64,000 nt of DNA from Alicyclobacillus sp. (GTDB taxonomy: Bacteria > Bacillota > Bacilli > Alicyclobacillales > Alicyclobacillaceae), in contig JAIMBT010000021.1 in assembly GCA_023511295.1 (NCBI GenBank), forward strand, positions 1-64,000, read 5' to 3'. Below, in pieces: positions 9,333-18,407 of the stretch. The position numbers were made by a program, and so were the translations under genes. The notes under the pieces are model-generated. The model ran no database searches. It was not told the origin of the DNA and was given only the letters and a program-made list of their open reading frames with translations. Position 1 is the first letter of the stretch. Each line of letters begins with the position of its first letter.

Positions 9333-11396
9333 TCAGCCGCCGGACGCGGAAGATCCGGACGAGCCACCGCCCAACATCGCCATCAGTCCGCCCGACTGGT
9401 TGTTGATCTGCGCCAATGCCTGTTCCATCTGCGAGAATTCGTTCTGGTATCGCTGCTGCAACTGGTTGAGTTGCTGCTGCATACTGGTCGCCTGGCTGTC
9501 CATCCCGCTAATCTGCTGGCCCAGATAGCTCGTGTCTACCGAGTCCGTCCCGAACAAGCTGCTGAAATCGGCGTTCGGGTCAATCAGCGTGTACGTCATG
9601 AGGCCCGCTCCCGTGATGGTGGCGCCACTTGCCGTGGTTGTCTGGATTTCAGAGCTGACATTGGGGTTGGCCCCCGCTTGAGCGGTCAACTGCTGAATCT
9701 GGCTTTCGAGATCATTGTACAGCTGGACGCCGATTCCAGTTCCGACGCCCGAGGTGGCGCCTGGCAGCTGGGGGTTGTTGGTAAACAGGCGCATCACCGC
9801 CTGCGGGTTCGACTGAATCGCGTTCTGTAGTTGGGTCGGATCTACCTGCAAGAGCCCGTACGTGTTCCAACCGGTCGTCGTCACCCCCGGTGCAATAGCG
9901 CCGGATGCGGGACCGGTCAGGGGATCAATCGGAGAGATGCCAATCGCTTGCAGGGAATTGTAGCCGGAAGGCTGTCCGCTAACAATCTGTTGTATATCAT
10001 TCTCCAGTGTATTCATCGCACCGCCCAGCGTCGGGTCATTCTCCAACACGCCAGTCTGTGCCTTCTGGTTCCACTGGTCAATTTGCGTCTGCGTCATTTG
10101 CGAAGCTTGCTGTTGCGTCAGCGGTTGATAACTGTAATCCCGCTTTTCGTTGTACAGTCCCTGCATCAATTGAAGGGTTTGGTTGTACTGCTGGACAAAG
10201 TTTTCGATGGATTTGACCACAGAAGACACGTCCGGCGTCACACTGATGTTGACCGGAGACGACGAAGTCCCTTGCAGGTTCAACTGCAACCCGTTGAACG
10301 TCGGTTGGTTGGTCGCGCTCACCTCATCGACGCCGTTCACCGTAAACGTCGCGTCCTGCGCCACCTGTTGCGCTTGCGCTCCCGAGTATCCAGGAAATCC
10401 AAACACACCGGAGGGATCTGAGACGCTGATGAGAGACAGCAACTGTTCAGATGTCCCACCGCTATCGGTCGACGTCGGCATGAGCGTGATGTTGGAGCCG
10501 CTGCTGGAAATCTGAGCGGTCACACCGGTGGTCGCCGAGTAACCATTGATGGTCTGGACCATGTTGGACAGGGTTCCGGACAGGCTCATCTTTTGCCCGT
10601 TGATATAGATGGTTGCGGCGGTGCTCAGACCGTTGCTCAGGTTCGTTGCCCCAGTCAGTCCCGCGGACTTCTGTGCGTTCTGCACGTCAAACGCGTCGCT
10701 GAAAAACTGAGCGGTCGCTGCGTCCACATTGACCTTCGCAGCTCCGCCGGTCGCGGTCGTCTGGAACACAAACCGGTCGGAGTTGGTATCGAAGAACGCC
10801 GTCACACCAACTGACGGATTGCTGTTGATTTGATTCAAGACGTCTTGCAGGGTGTTCGTGCCGGAAAAGGAGAACGACTGACCATTGATGGTTAATGTGA
10901 CCCCATTCGCATACGTGCCACCCGTCGCTCCATCCGCAATGGACGACAACGGTGTATCGCTCGGGTAGCTCGCATCCGTCGTCGGAATGGCCGCCGCAGA
11001 GGACAAGGTTGCCCCCTGAGCCAGCTGCCCGACCGTTACACTGTACGTCCCCTGCGGCGTCACCGGACTCGCAGATGCGGTGACGACGCTGGCGTCGGAT
11101 GACGTGGTCTGGTTCGCCAAGAAGGTCGACTGAAGCTGCATGTTCTGAACCTGGTTTTGCAGGTCGGTCAGCGAGGCATTCACCTGTTGGTAGCGAATCT
11201 CCTGCCATTGCAACACCTGCCGCTGTTGCAAGAGCTGGATGAGCGGGACCTGAGCAGCGCCCATCAACCCCTGAACCATCGCGTCCGTATTCACGCCGGA
11301 TGCCAGTCCAGACAACCCGGACCCAGGTGTGTAGCTGACGGACCCAACGCTGGCAGACCCGCCGGTCCCCCCTTGCAGCGAACCGATATACGTCAA
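9333..11396 (-). CDS. fliD: Flagellar filament cap protein FliD
   Basis: FliD forms the pentameric cap under which flagellin subunits are folded into the filament. The 687-residue chain opens with a Gly/Ser-rich segment and the family N-terminus (SGLASGVNTDAMVQGLM, then a coiled coil with LQQRQVLQWQEIRYQQVN). It ends with the matching coiled coil (QQQLNQLQQRYQNEFSQME) and a Gly/Ser tail. The TTG at 11396 is chosen because AAAGGTGG lies seven bases upstream; a GTG at 11426 is possible. It lies directly downstream of hag. Confidence 0.93.
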   Translation of the reverse strand: MTYIGSLQGGTGGSASVGSVSYTPGSGLSGLASGVNTDAMVQGLMGAAQVPLIQLLQQRQVLQWQEIRYQQVNASLTDLQNQVQNMQLQSTFLANQTTSSDASVVTASASPVTPQGTYSVTVGQLAQGATLSSAAAIPTTDASYPSDTPLSSIADGATGGTYANGVTLTINGQSFSFSGTNTLQDVLNQINSNPSVGVTAFFDTNSDRFVFQTTATGGAAKVNVDAATAQFFSDAFDVQNAQKSAGLTGATNLSNGLSTAATIYINGQKMSLSGTLSNMVQTINGYSATTGVTAQISSSGSNITLMPTSTDSGGTSEQLLSLISVSDPSGVFGFPGYSGAQAQQVAQDATFTVNGVDEVSATNQPTFNGLQLNLQGTSSSPVNISVTPDVSSVVKSIENFVQQYNQTLQLMQGLYNEKRDYSYQPLTQQQASQMTQTQIDQWNQKAQTGVLENDPTLGGAMNTLENDIQQIVSGQPSGYNSLQAIGISPIDPLTGPASGAIAPGVTTTGWNTYGLLQVDPTQLQNAIQSNPQAVMRLFTNNPQLPGATSGVGTGIGVQLYNDLESQIQQLTAQAGANPNVSSEIQTTTASGATITGAGLMTYTLIDPNADFSSLFGTDSVDTSYLGQQISGMDSQATSMQQQLNQLQQRYQNEFSQMEQALAQINNQSGGLMAMLGGGSSGSSASGG

Positions 11397-11513
11397 TCCA
11401 GACCCACCTTTCTCATCGAAGGTCACCGTACAGTTCGAATGCGCCGTGCCACTTCGCGGTCACCAGCCACAAGTGACGCGGCTTGCGACATGGCCGTGCG
11501 CGATACGGAGCTG

Positions 11514-11537
11514 GCCGGCTGGCCGATGCCAGCCGGC
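11514..11537 (-). terminator. Hairpin downstream of hag
   Basis: GCCGGCTGG and CCAGCCGGC form a perfect 9-bp stem with a 6-base loop 36 bp after the flagellin stop. No U-tract follows, so it may stabilise the abundant hag message or partly attenuate read-through into fliD rather than terminate. Confidence 0.5.
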
Positions 11538-11572
11538 GCGCGACTCCAACGAGCTTGCCTACCGAGGCCCCA

Positions 11573-13009
11573 TCAACCGAGGAGCTTGAGTACCAGCTGC
11601 GGCTGCTGGTTCGCCTGCGCCAGCATGGAGATGGCTGCCTGCTGCAGGACGTTGTCCTTCGTGAACTCTGCCATTGCGGACGCCATGTTGGTGTCCGTGA
11701 TCCCCGCCTGCGCGGTCGACAAGTTCTGCGAGGCGGTATCCACGTTGTTGATGGTACTCTGCAAACGGTTCTGGTAAGCGCCGAGATTCGCCTGCTGCAA
11801 CGAGACCGTTTGCAACGCGCTGTCGAGTTTCGTGATGGCCGACTCCGCGCCACCCTGTGTGGTGATATCCAGATTCCCCACGCCGAGGCTGTTCGCGTCC
11901 ATCTCGTTGATGGTGATGTTCATCGTCTCGTTTTGGTTGGCGCCAATCTGCAGCGTCAACCCGGAGCCGACGGTGATGGTTTGGTTAGCGCTGAGGGTGT
12001 TCGACGTGTCTCCGCTGGAGGTTGGCGCGAGCGTGAAGGACAGCCCTTGCTGCGCACCGGTGAGAATGGTGACTTGGTTCCCCGCAACGGAATAGTCGCC
12101 GCTCGTGAGGCTGTTACCCGCGGAATCCGTGATGGTACCGGTGATGGTTGCGTCCGTACCGGTTGTGCTCACCGGCGTCGTGTTCAGAGTATCCGAGCTC
12201 GACAACATGCCGTCCGCGCTATCCTGAATCTTCAGGGTCGCCGCCTTGCCAACGTCAGAGGTGGTCAGGGTCAACGTGTTGGCGGAGGCATCGTACTTCG
12301 CCGTAACCCCGGACACCGTGCTGGTGATAGACGACGCCAAGTCGCTGAACGATTCCCCGGCCGTCACACCGATAGCGTACGTCTTGCCGTCGTACGTGAT
12401 GTTCATGGAACCGTCTGTCGTGTTCAGTGTCTTGCCGCCACTGTCCACCGAAAGGGTTTCCGTGGCAGCCGTCGCGTACGTCAACGTCGCTCCGGATGCA
12501 ATCGTCAGAGAGCCCGCCTGCGTCGCGTTCGTCTGAGCGAGTTGCGTAAAGTTGGTGCTGTCCGAGGTGCTCAAGCCCAAGGCCCCCGTCAGCAGTTTCT
12601 GGGTGTTGAACTCCGTCGTGTTTGCGATGTTGTTGATCTCGCTGGTGAGCTGGCTGACCTCTGCCTGCAAGGCCTGGCGGTCCTGGCTGGTGTTCGTGTC
12701 GTTTGCCGATTGAACGGCCAGTTGCCGCATGCGCTGCAGGATGTTCTGCGTCTCGTTCAGGGCGCCAGATGCCGTCTGGATGAGCGAGATGCCATCCTGC
12801 GAGTTCTGTGACGCCTGGTTCAAACCGTTGATTTGCGACTGCATTTTCTGCGAGATGGCGTAACCCGCTGCGTCGTCTGCCGCGCTGTTGATCTTCTTGC
12901 CGGTGGACAGCTGCTGTAGAACCTTCTGCAGCCCGTCCTGGTTCTGTGTCAGTGCGGACAGTGCGCTCATGGACCCCAGGTTGTGATTGATAATCAACCC
13001 AAAACTCAT
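11573..13009 (-). CDS. hag: Flagellin
   Basis: This is the filament subunit, exported through the flagellar type III apparatus. The conserved N-terminal D0/D1 region ([52 protein letters not shown]) and the C-terminal D0 region ([19 protein letters not shown], then a [11 protein letters not shown] end) flank a Thr/Ser-rich variable domain at about residues 190-390. The length is 478 residues. The ATG at 13009 is chosen, with GAGGAGG nine bases upstream; a GTG three codons earlier is too close to it. A near-consensus sigma-D promoter lies at 13082-13108. The fliW and csrA genes that usually lie just upstream are absent. Confidence 0.96.
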   Translation of the reverse strand: MSFGLIINHNLGSMSALSALTQNQDGLQKVLQQLSTGKKINSAADDAAGYAISQKMQSQINGLNQASQNSQDGISLIQTASGALNETQNILQRMRQLAVQSANDTNTSQDRQALQAEVSQLTSEINNIANTTEFNTQKLLTGALGLSTSDSTNFTQLAQTNATQAGSLTIASGATLTYATAATETLSVDSGGKTLNTTDGSMNITYDGKTYAIGVTAGESFSDLASSITSTVSGVTAKYDASANTLTLTTSDVGKAATLKIQDSADGMLSSSDTLNTTPVSTTGTDATITGTITDSAGNSLTSGDYSVAGNQVTILTGAQQGLSFTLAPTSSGDTSNTLSANQTITVGSGLTLQIGANQNETMNITINEMDANSLGVGNLDITTQGGAESAITKLDSALQTVSLQQANLGAYQNRLQSTINNVDTASQNLSTAQAGITDTNMASAMAEFTKDNVLQQAAISMLAQANQQPQLVLKLLG

Positions 13010-13081
13010 GACCTTCACCCCTCCTCAAAGTCTTGGCCAGCTTCAGCGGGGGTCGCACCCGTCGGAAGCCTTCCACTCCTT

Positions 13082-13108
13082 ATATCGGCAGGAGTCGTCC
13101 CATCTTGC
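13082..13108 (-). promoter_or_regulatory. Sigma-D (sigma-28) promoter of hag
   Basis: On the minus strand GCCGATAT (13089-13082) matches the sigma-28 -10 element exactly, and GCAA lies 15 bp upstream where TAAA is the consensus. Transcription would start near 13074, giving a leader of about 65 bases. The cognate FliA-type sigma factor is encoded at 17655-18374. Confidence 0.85.
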
Positions 13109-13162
13109 ATACGTTCGACACAAAAACTCGGTTTTCCACTATCTCATGGGCGTCACGTCACG

Positions 13163-13735
13163 CTACTTCCGCATATCTATCAACGCCCCGACCGGTGGTG
13201 ACGAGATCTGCAACTCCGGCGGCTGCGCGGCGTAGGCGTGCACCCGTTCCGGGGTGAGCGCCACCCGAACGGGCTGGACCTGTTCTTCCACTCGGGGCGG
13301 CTGGACGTCGACGTAGATCTGCACGCTCCCAGGCTGGTAGTGGATGTGCACCGAAAACGGCCCTGGTACCAGCGTGGGCCGAAACTGCCGTTGCTCGGCC
13401 GCGTAACGGGAAACGTACTGCTTCGTCGGGTCCCCCTTCTCGATGTGCAGGAAACGCTGCCCCCATGCGGCAGTCGATGCCGTTCCGTTCGCTGCCGCTT
13501 CGGCCGCGAGAGCCGCTTGGTGGCGCATGAATTCAATCGGCGCCCGCAAACCCTCGTCCGCGAACGCCTGCGTCTGGTCAATGGTGAGTTGGCCCGGTGT
13601 GTACTGGATGTCGAGGGTATCGGTCGCGTTTTGAATCTCCAACCGGCCTGCCGGCGCGTCGACCTGCCACTGCTGCGGCGTGTAGCGCAGGCCGATTTGA
13701 CCCAGGACCTGGTGGATGTCAATCTGCGGGACCAT
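13163..13735 (-). CDS. YviE-like flagellar-region protein (DUF6470)
   Basis: This 190-residue soluble protein matches the pattern of Bacillus YviE: an N-terminal QIDIHQVLGQIGLRYTPQQW segment, repeated phrases in which peptides alternate with QYTPG or HYQPGS turns, and a Pro-rich C-terminus (PPRVEEQVQPVRV). The function is unknown. It sits between flgL and hag exactly where yviE lies in Bacillus. The ATG at 13735 has AAGGAG ten bases upstream. Confidence 0.8.
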   Translation of the reverse strand: MVPQIDIHQVLGQIGLRYTPQQWQVDAPAGRLEIQNATDTLDIQYTPGQLTIDQTQAFADEGLRAPIEFMRHQAALAAEAAANGTASTAAWGQRFLHIEKGDPTKQYVSRYAAEQRQFRPTLVPGPFSVHIHYQPGSVQIYVDVQPPRVEEQVQPVRVALTPERVHAYAAQPPELQISSPPVGALIDMRK

Positions 13736-13797
13736 ATGGCGGCCGCTCCTTCCGAAGGCACCGCAAGTACGCGGCAGTTGACGTGGTACCGCCGTGG

Positions 13798-14688
13798 TTA
13801 CTTCAGGAAGTTCGCCAACGTCGGCACCAAGATCTGCGCCCCGACGGAGAGCGCCGCTTGTTGGACCGTCTGGGCGGTGGTCAGTTGCGTGATGACCTGC
13901 GCCATGTTGGCGTCCTGAACGTTTGCGAGCAGGCTCTGCAGGTTATTCGAGAGGCTCTGCAGCCGGTTCTGCGTCAGGTTGACGCGGTCCGATCTCGCAC
14001 CCGCATCCGCCTGCGCAGCGGACATCGCCGACAGCCGCGAGTCGAACGCTCCCAACAGGTTCGTGATGGCGCTCGCGTCATTGTTCTTCAGGTCGCTCGA
14101 GAGTTGGCTGAGCAACCCGAACGCGTTGTCCGCAGCACCCGCCTGCCCGAAGAAGTCGTTGCCCGGCGTGTTCACCGCGACATGCGTCCCGTCCCCGATG
14201 TCGTACAGCACTGCGCCTTCGTTGGTCTTCGTGTTCTCTGCCCCAGTCGCGGGATACGGCGGTTGGTCGGTCGACTGCCCGCCGAAGATGTACTGGCCGT
14301 TGTACTGGGTGTTGCCGATGGTCACGAGCTGCTGGTACAGCTGGTCCACTTCCGACGCAATCGCCGCCCGGTCGGACTGCGTCTCCGTCCCCGAACTGCC
14401 CTGAACCGCGAGGTCGCGCGCGCGTTGGACAATCGACTGCGCCTGGTTCATGGTTGTGCTTGAGAAGGACAGCCACTGCCCTGCCGTGGTCGCGTTCGTC
14501 TGATACTGCTGATACGCGGCGATTTGGCTGTGGTACTGCAGCACCAGGCCGGCCCCGACGGGGTCGTCTGCAGGCGTGTTGATCCGCTGTCCGGTCGCCA
14601 CCTCATTCTGCAACTGGCTCAACTCTGTGTAGTTGTTCTGCAGGTTGCTCACCAATTGCTGGTTGAGCATGTTCTGCGTTATCCGCAC
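13798..14688 (-). CDS. flgL: Flagellar hook-filament junction protein FlgL
   Basis: FlgL (HAP3) joins the hook-side adaptor FlgK to the flagellin filament. The 296-residue chain begins MRITQNMLNQQLVSNLQ and contains the flagellin-like segment ATGQRINTPADDPVGAG. It ends in the amphipathic coiled coil LTTAQTVQQAALSVGAQIL. The GTG at 14688 is chosen because GGGGG lies six bases upstream; it also gives the canonical N-terminus. It lies downstream of flgK in a continuous run. Confidence 0.93.
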   Translation of the reverse strand: MRITQNMLNQQLVSNLQNNYTELSQLQNEVATGQRINTPADDPVGAGLVLQYHSQIAAYQQYQTNATTAGQWLSFSSTTMNQAQSIVQRARDLAVQGSSGTETQSDRAAIASEVDQLYQQLVTIGNTQYNGQYIFGGQSTDQPPYPATGAENTKTNEGAVLYDIGDGTHVAVNTPGNDFFGQAGAADNAFGLLSQLSSDLKNNDASAITNLLGAFDSRLSAMSAAQADAGARSDRVNLTQNRLQSLSNNLQSLLANVQDANMAQVITQLTTAQTVQQAALSVGAQILVPTLANFLK

Positions 14689-14804
14689 CTGTATCCCCCC
14701 ACGTTTCCTCGCGTGCCGCCATGCTTCGGGCGTGTTCACCGTCCGTCATGGAGGCGTTCCAGGGCAACGCTCCACGCTCGCCGGTGACCAGTATCCGCTG
14801 CGCC

Positions 14805-16517
14805 CTACACCTCGTTCATCAAGGTGTCGAACATCGACTGGATGGTCTCGACAATCTTCGCCGACGCGTTGTATCCCTGCTGGTACTTGAGCATGTTCGC
14901 CATCTCTTCGTTCAAATCCACACCCGAGACGGATTGCCGCTGGTTGTCCACCTGTTGAACCAGGTTGGTTTGTGTGGTCACCTCGTGGTTCGCCGTCTGT
15001 GCCTGAATGCCAATCTCGCCGACCTGACCTTGAAGGAATTGATTGAGCGTACCGGACATGTTCAGGGACGGGTCTGCGGGATTGTTGAAATTGAACTTGG
15101 CGTTCGCAACGTCACTGGCCGTCATCGCGAGGGTGCCGTCTCCAGACAGCGCTGGGTCACTGCTCGTCCACGTGGAGCTGCTGCCGCTCTGCGTAACCTG
15201 CGGCTGCAGCGCAAATCCGACCTGGCCTCCACTCACCCCCACCGTGATGTTTGCCGCGGTGATAGGGGTCCCCGCTGCAGCGTTCGATCCGGCTGTGAAG
15301 AAATCCGGAAACCCCGCCGCCGCCACCTGTCCCTGCGCGGAGTAGCCGAGTTTCAGCAAACCGTTGATGCCGTTGACCTGGACGATGGTCCCGGCTGGCA
15401 CCGTGACCAAGGGCGGCGAAACCGATTTGTCAACCGTCACCCCATTCGCAGGATTACTCGCAATGGCGCTGACGGACGTCGGGTTGGCGCTCCCCGCCCC
15501 CGCAAACGTCGTCCCATTCGGGAGCGTACCGGAGACCGGAAAGCTGTCCGACCCGGGTGGGAGCGGGAACTGCCACGCGCCGTCCAGCGTGACGTTCACG
15601 GGCCCGTTCGCCAGTTGCTGCGCGAAGGTGTCTAAGTCGGAGGCGTAGGCGTTCACTTTGGTGAGCGAGTCCTCAATCCCCCGAATCTGCCCGCTGGTGG
15701 TGCTGCTCGGGTAGATGGCCGTCACGCTGCTGGAACTCGCCTGTCCGCCGTCCGGAACCAGTTCCTGCTTCACTGTCGAGCCGACGACCGCCGGACTCCC
15801 GTTCGTTCCGATGGTCAGACTCATCGTCCCGTCGCTCGCGGTGGTGGTGGAAATGTCGACGAGGTTCGACAGTTGGTCGAGCAGCAGGTCGCGTTGGTCC
15901 ATGAGGTCGTTTGGATGGGACCCTGCAGCCGTCGCCGCAGCAATCTGACCGTTCAAATTGGCGAGCGTCGCGAGATCTGTATTGACCTGTGTGATGGTGG
16001 CGTTCAATTGGGTATTCAGGTCAGACGTCAACTGGTTGTACTGGTTGCCCATCTGGTTGAGTGTGTCCGTCAGGGTGACCGCGTTCTGCTGCAACTGCTG
16101 CGCGGCGCTCAGGTTTCCCGGATTTGACCCAAGCTGGCTCCACGCGGACCAGAAGTTCTGCATCATCGTGGACAGCCCGGTGTTCGAGGGTTCGTCCAGG
16201 ATGCTGCTGACCTGGTTCATCGTGGTTTGCATCACGGTCCACTGGCCGAGCGCGCTGTTCGCCTGCCGGTACTGTGTATCCAGAAACGCATTGCGGATGC
16301 GGGTAACGGATGCCACCTGTGCTCCGGTGCCAAGCTGCGTCGAGATGGGGCCTTCCCCCGGCACGGAGAGGTACGGCATCGACACCACGTTTCCGGTCTG
16401 GCGGGAGTAGCCCGGGGTGCTGGCGTTGTCCACGTTGTTCGCCGTGACGTCGAGCTGCGCCTGGTTCAACAAAATCCCCTGGACAGCCGTGTCGAGCCCG
16501 AGAAAGGTGCTGACCAC
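14805..16517 (-). CDS. flgK: Flagellar hook-associated protein FlgK
   Basis: FlgK (HAP1) is the first junction protein on the hook tip. The 570-residue chain begins with the rod-family helix (STFLGLDTAVQGILLNQAQL, followed by NNVDNASTPGYSRQ) and closes with the matching C-terminal helix (SGVDLNEEMANMLKYQQGYN). The GTG at 16517 has AAGGGGG seven bases upstream. Upstream of it the flgN-flgK spacer contains an 8-bp tandem repeat. Confidence 0.94.
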   Translation of the reverse strand: MVSTFLGLDTAVQGILLNQAQLDVTANNVDNASTPGYSRQTGNVVSMPYLSVPGEGPISTQLGTGAQVASVTRIRNAFLDTQYRQANSALGQWTVMQTTMNQVSSILDEPSNTGLSTMMQNFWSAWSQLGSNPGNLSAAQQLQQNAVTLTDTLNQMGNQYNQLTSDLNTQLNATITQVNTDLATLANLNGQIAAATAAGSHPNDLMDQRDLLLDQLSNLVDISTTTASDGTMSLTIGTNGSPAVVGSTVKQELVPDGGQASSSSVTAIYPSSTTSGQIRGIEDSLTKVNAYASDLDTFAQQLANGPVNVTLDGAWQFPLPPGSDSFPVSGTLPNGTTFAGAGSANPTSVSAIASNPANGVTVDKSVSPPLVTVPAGTIVQVNGINGLLKLGYSAQGQVAAAGFPDFFTAGSNAAAGTPITAANITVGVSGGQVGFALQPQVTQSGSSSTWTSSDPALSGDGTLAMTASDVANAKFNFNNPADPSLNMSGTLNQFLQGQVGEIGIQAQTANHEVTTQTNLVQQVDNQRQSVSGVDLNEEMANMLKYQQGYNASAKIVETIQSMFDTLMNEV

Positions 16518-16572
16518 CGCGATTCCCCCTTTGTAAACGATGTTCCACATCCGATTCCGGCTGAACGCGGCC

Positions 16573-16640
16573 GTTCAACCGTTCAACCGTTCAACCGTTC
16601 AACCGTTCAACCGTTCAACCGTTCAACCGTTCAACCGTTC
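16573..16640. repeat. Eight perfect copies of an 8-bp repeat between flgN and flgK
   Basis: GTTCAACC is repeated eight times without error from 16573 to 16636, with a ninth partial copy (GTTC). It lies between the flgN stop (16674) and the flgK start (16517), on the transcribed strand as GGTTGAAC. Perfect short arrays of this kind are prone to slippage; changes in copy number would alter the leader of flgK but not a reading frame. Confidence 0.9.
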
Positions 16641-16673
16641 GAGCGTACGTCGGCTCCGCTCGGCGCCGCATGT

Positions 16674-17162
16674 TTACACCTGCCGGTCAAACATCCGGAC
16701 CGCGGTGGGCATGCGCTGCGTCGGCCCGTATTGTTCGCCCGTGCCGACCGCCGCGACGGTTTCAATCAGCTTGTCCACGTAGCGAAGGGAGAATGCGGTG
16801 AGCGCGGCATTCCTCTCGTTCGCCAGGGCGAGATCTCGGATGACGCTTTTCAGGTCTTCGCTCGCCTGTACCAGCACCTCGGCAGACCGTCTATCGAGAT
16901 GGCGAACGATCTCGGTGACGGTCACGCCCTCCGGCCTCACCCCAAGCGCCTCCGCCAGCGCACGCGCGGCGGCCGCGCGTTGGCGCTCGGCCTCCACGAC
17001 ATCCGCCGCCTCGGTTCGCACCGCTACGACCAGCGCCGATAGGACGTCCGTCTGCCCATTGACCAGCGCCTGCCGCTGCCGTTCCGTCAACCGGAGCATC
17101 CGGCGATGGCGGTCCGTCATCATCTGAAGGACGCGGACCAACTCCTGCACCAACGTCTGCAT
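16674..17162 (-). CDS. flgN: Flagellar chaperone FlgN-like
   Basis: The 162-residue helical protein has the length, position and helix pattern of FlgN/YvyG, the export chaperone for FlgK and FlgL. Examples are MQTLVQELVRVLQMMTDRHR, then LTERQRQALVNGQTDVLSAL. It lies between flgM and flgK as in Bacillus. The ATG at 17162 has GGAGG ten bases upstream; an upstream open stretch of 29 codons is judged non-coding. Confidence 0.85.
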   Translation of the reverse strand: MQTLVQELVRVLQMMTDRHRRMLRLTERQRQALVNGQTDVLSALVVAVRTEAADVVEAERQRAAAARALAEALGVRPEGVTVTEIVRHLDRRSAEVLVQASEDLKSVIRDLALANERNAALTAFSLRYVDKLIETVAAVGTGEQYGPTQRMPTAVRMFDRQV

Positions 17163-17270
17163 CCCGCCGTCACCTCCCTGTTCACCACAGCGTGTCGCTG
17201 AACGCCGCATCGCTAGGCGCAGGCATCCGGAATCACCGTCACCCTGCACCTCGTTTCGGCGCCGGCAGCC

Positions 17271-17507
17271 TTACGCCTTGTCGTCAAACAGGATGCCGCT
17301 CTCGACCAGTTTCGTCGCCAACTGGTTCACGTCTATCGGCTGACCCGCGCTGAACATCCGTTTCAGCGCCTCTATCCGCTCCGCTCGCTGGGCCGTGTCC
17401 CGGGCTGCGGGCTCCGTCTCCGGAGACGACTTCCCGACAGGTGCCGGTGTCCGATTTGCATTCCGAACGCTCTGATACGGGTTCCGCTGCACGTCGTCAA
17501 TCCGCAC
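17271..17507 (-). CDS. flgM: Anti-sigma-28 factor FlgM
   Basis: FlgM holds the motility sigma factor inactive until the hook is finished, when it is exported. The 78-residue chain has the disordered N-terminus (MRIDDVQRNPYQSV) and the C-terminal sigma-binding helices (AQRAERIEALKRMFSAGQ, DVNQLATKLVESGIL). The GTG at 17507 is preferred to one three codons earlier because AAAGGGG then has proper spacing. Its target is encoded immediately upstream. Confidence 0.9.
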   Translation of the reverse strand: MRIDDVQRNPYQSVRNANRTPAPVGKSSPETEPAARDTAQRAERIEALKRMFSAGQPIDVNQLATKLVESGILFDDKA

Positions 17508-17654
17508 CCTCGCCACCCCTTTCGCGCCGTTCCTCTATGTATATATCGCGTTTCTCCGCAAATCCTTGCATGCCCAGTGGCGTGTTCGCCGTCCTCGTTC
17601 CCGATTTTCGCGGGACCCGTTCGGTCCGCGCCGCCGCTTTTCGCGTCGTCGCCT

Positions 17655-18374
17655 TCACTCCGCGAGCAGTCCGCGCAAGCGCAGGATGGCTTTGCTGTGA
17701 ATCCGGGAGATCTGCGACTCGCTCAACTCCATCACATAGGCAATCTCTTTGAGTGTCAGCTCTTCCTGGTAGTACGCGTAGAGCACCTGCTGTTCGCGAA
17801 GATCTAGGAGGCGCAGCGCCTGCGCCAACCGCCCGGCCAACTCCACTCGGTCCAAGCGCTGTGCTGGGTTCATCTCAATCCGCTCATCCGGCGCATCCCA
17901 CGCACCGCGCTGTTCGAGCTCGTCGAGGGACCACACCGTCGTCCATTCGAGGTCTCCCAACCACTCGCCCAACCGGCGTTCATCAATACCCAAATATTCC
18001 GCCAGTTCTGCATCCGTCGGCGTGCGCAGCAACTGGTGTGCCAGGACATCGAACGCCTCGCGCACGCGCCGGTGTTTGTCACGCAACGCCCGCGGCACCT
18101 GGCGCAACTTTTGCACCTCGTCCAGCATCGCACCGCGGACGTATGGCTGCGCAAACGACCCGAAGGTCGCCCCCCGCGACGAATCAAAGCGCTCCAGCGC
18201 CTTGTACAGACCCAAGACGCCGGCGCTGACCAGATCTCCGCGCTCGAAGGCACCGATACCGACGACATTCGCGACGCGGCTGGCCATCTTGTACACCAAC
18301 GGGAGGTGTTCTCGGACGAGCTCATCATGCTTGCGCTGCTCCCACTGTTGATACTTCTCCTGGACAGAGTTCAC
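17655..18374 (-). CDS. sigD: RNA polymerase sigma factor, FliA/SigD family
   Basis: This 239-residue sigma-70 factor directs polymerase to late flagellar and chemotaxis promoters. Region 2 (LVYKMASRVANVVGIGAFER, then DLVSAGVLGLYKALERFD), a region 3 helix (RTPTDAELAEYLGI) and region 4 (ELTLKEIAYVMELSESQIS) are all visible. The start is the GTG at 18374, with AGGTGAG nearby. In B. subtilis sigD is at the end of the large fla/che operon; here it lies between yvyF and flgM, next to its own anti-sigma gene. The hag promoter in this window carries its -10 signature. Confidence 0.93.
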   Translation of the reverse strand: MNSVQEKYQQWEQRKHDELVREHLPLVYKMASRVANVVGIGAFERGDLVSAGVLGLYKALERFDSSRGATFGSFAQPYVRGAMLDEVQKLRQVPRALRDKHRRVREAFDVLAHQLLRTPTDAELAEYLGIDERRLGEWLGDLEWTTVWSLDELEQRGAWDAPDERIEMNPAQRLDRVELAGRLAQALRLLDLREQQVLYAYYQEELTLKEIAYVMELSESQISRIHSKAILRLRGLLAE

Positions 18375-18407
18375 GCTCTCACCTGCCTCTGTCGCTGCAC
18401 TCTGCGG

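Noticed and set aside
16573-16640. CRISPR or protein repeat
   Set aside because: 8-bp head-to-tail units without spacers, outside any supported gene.
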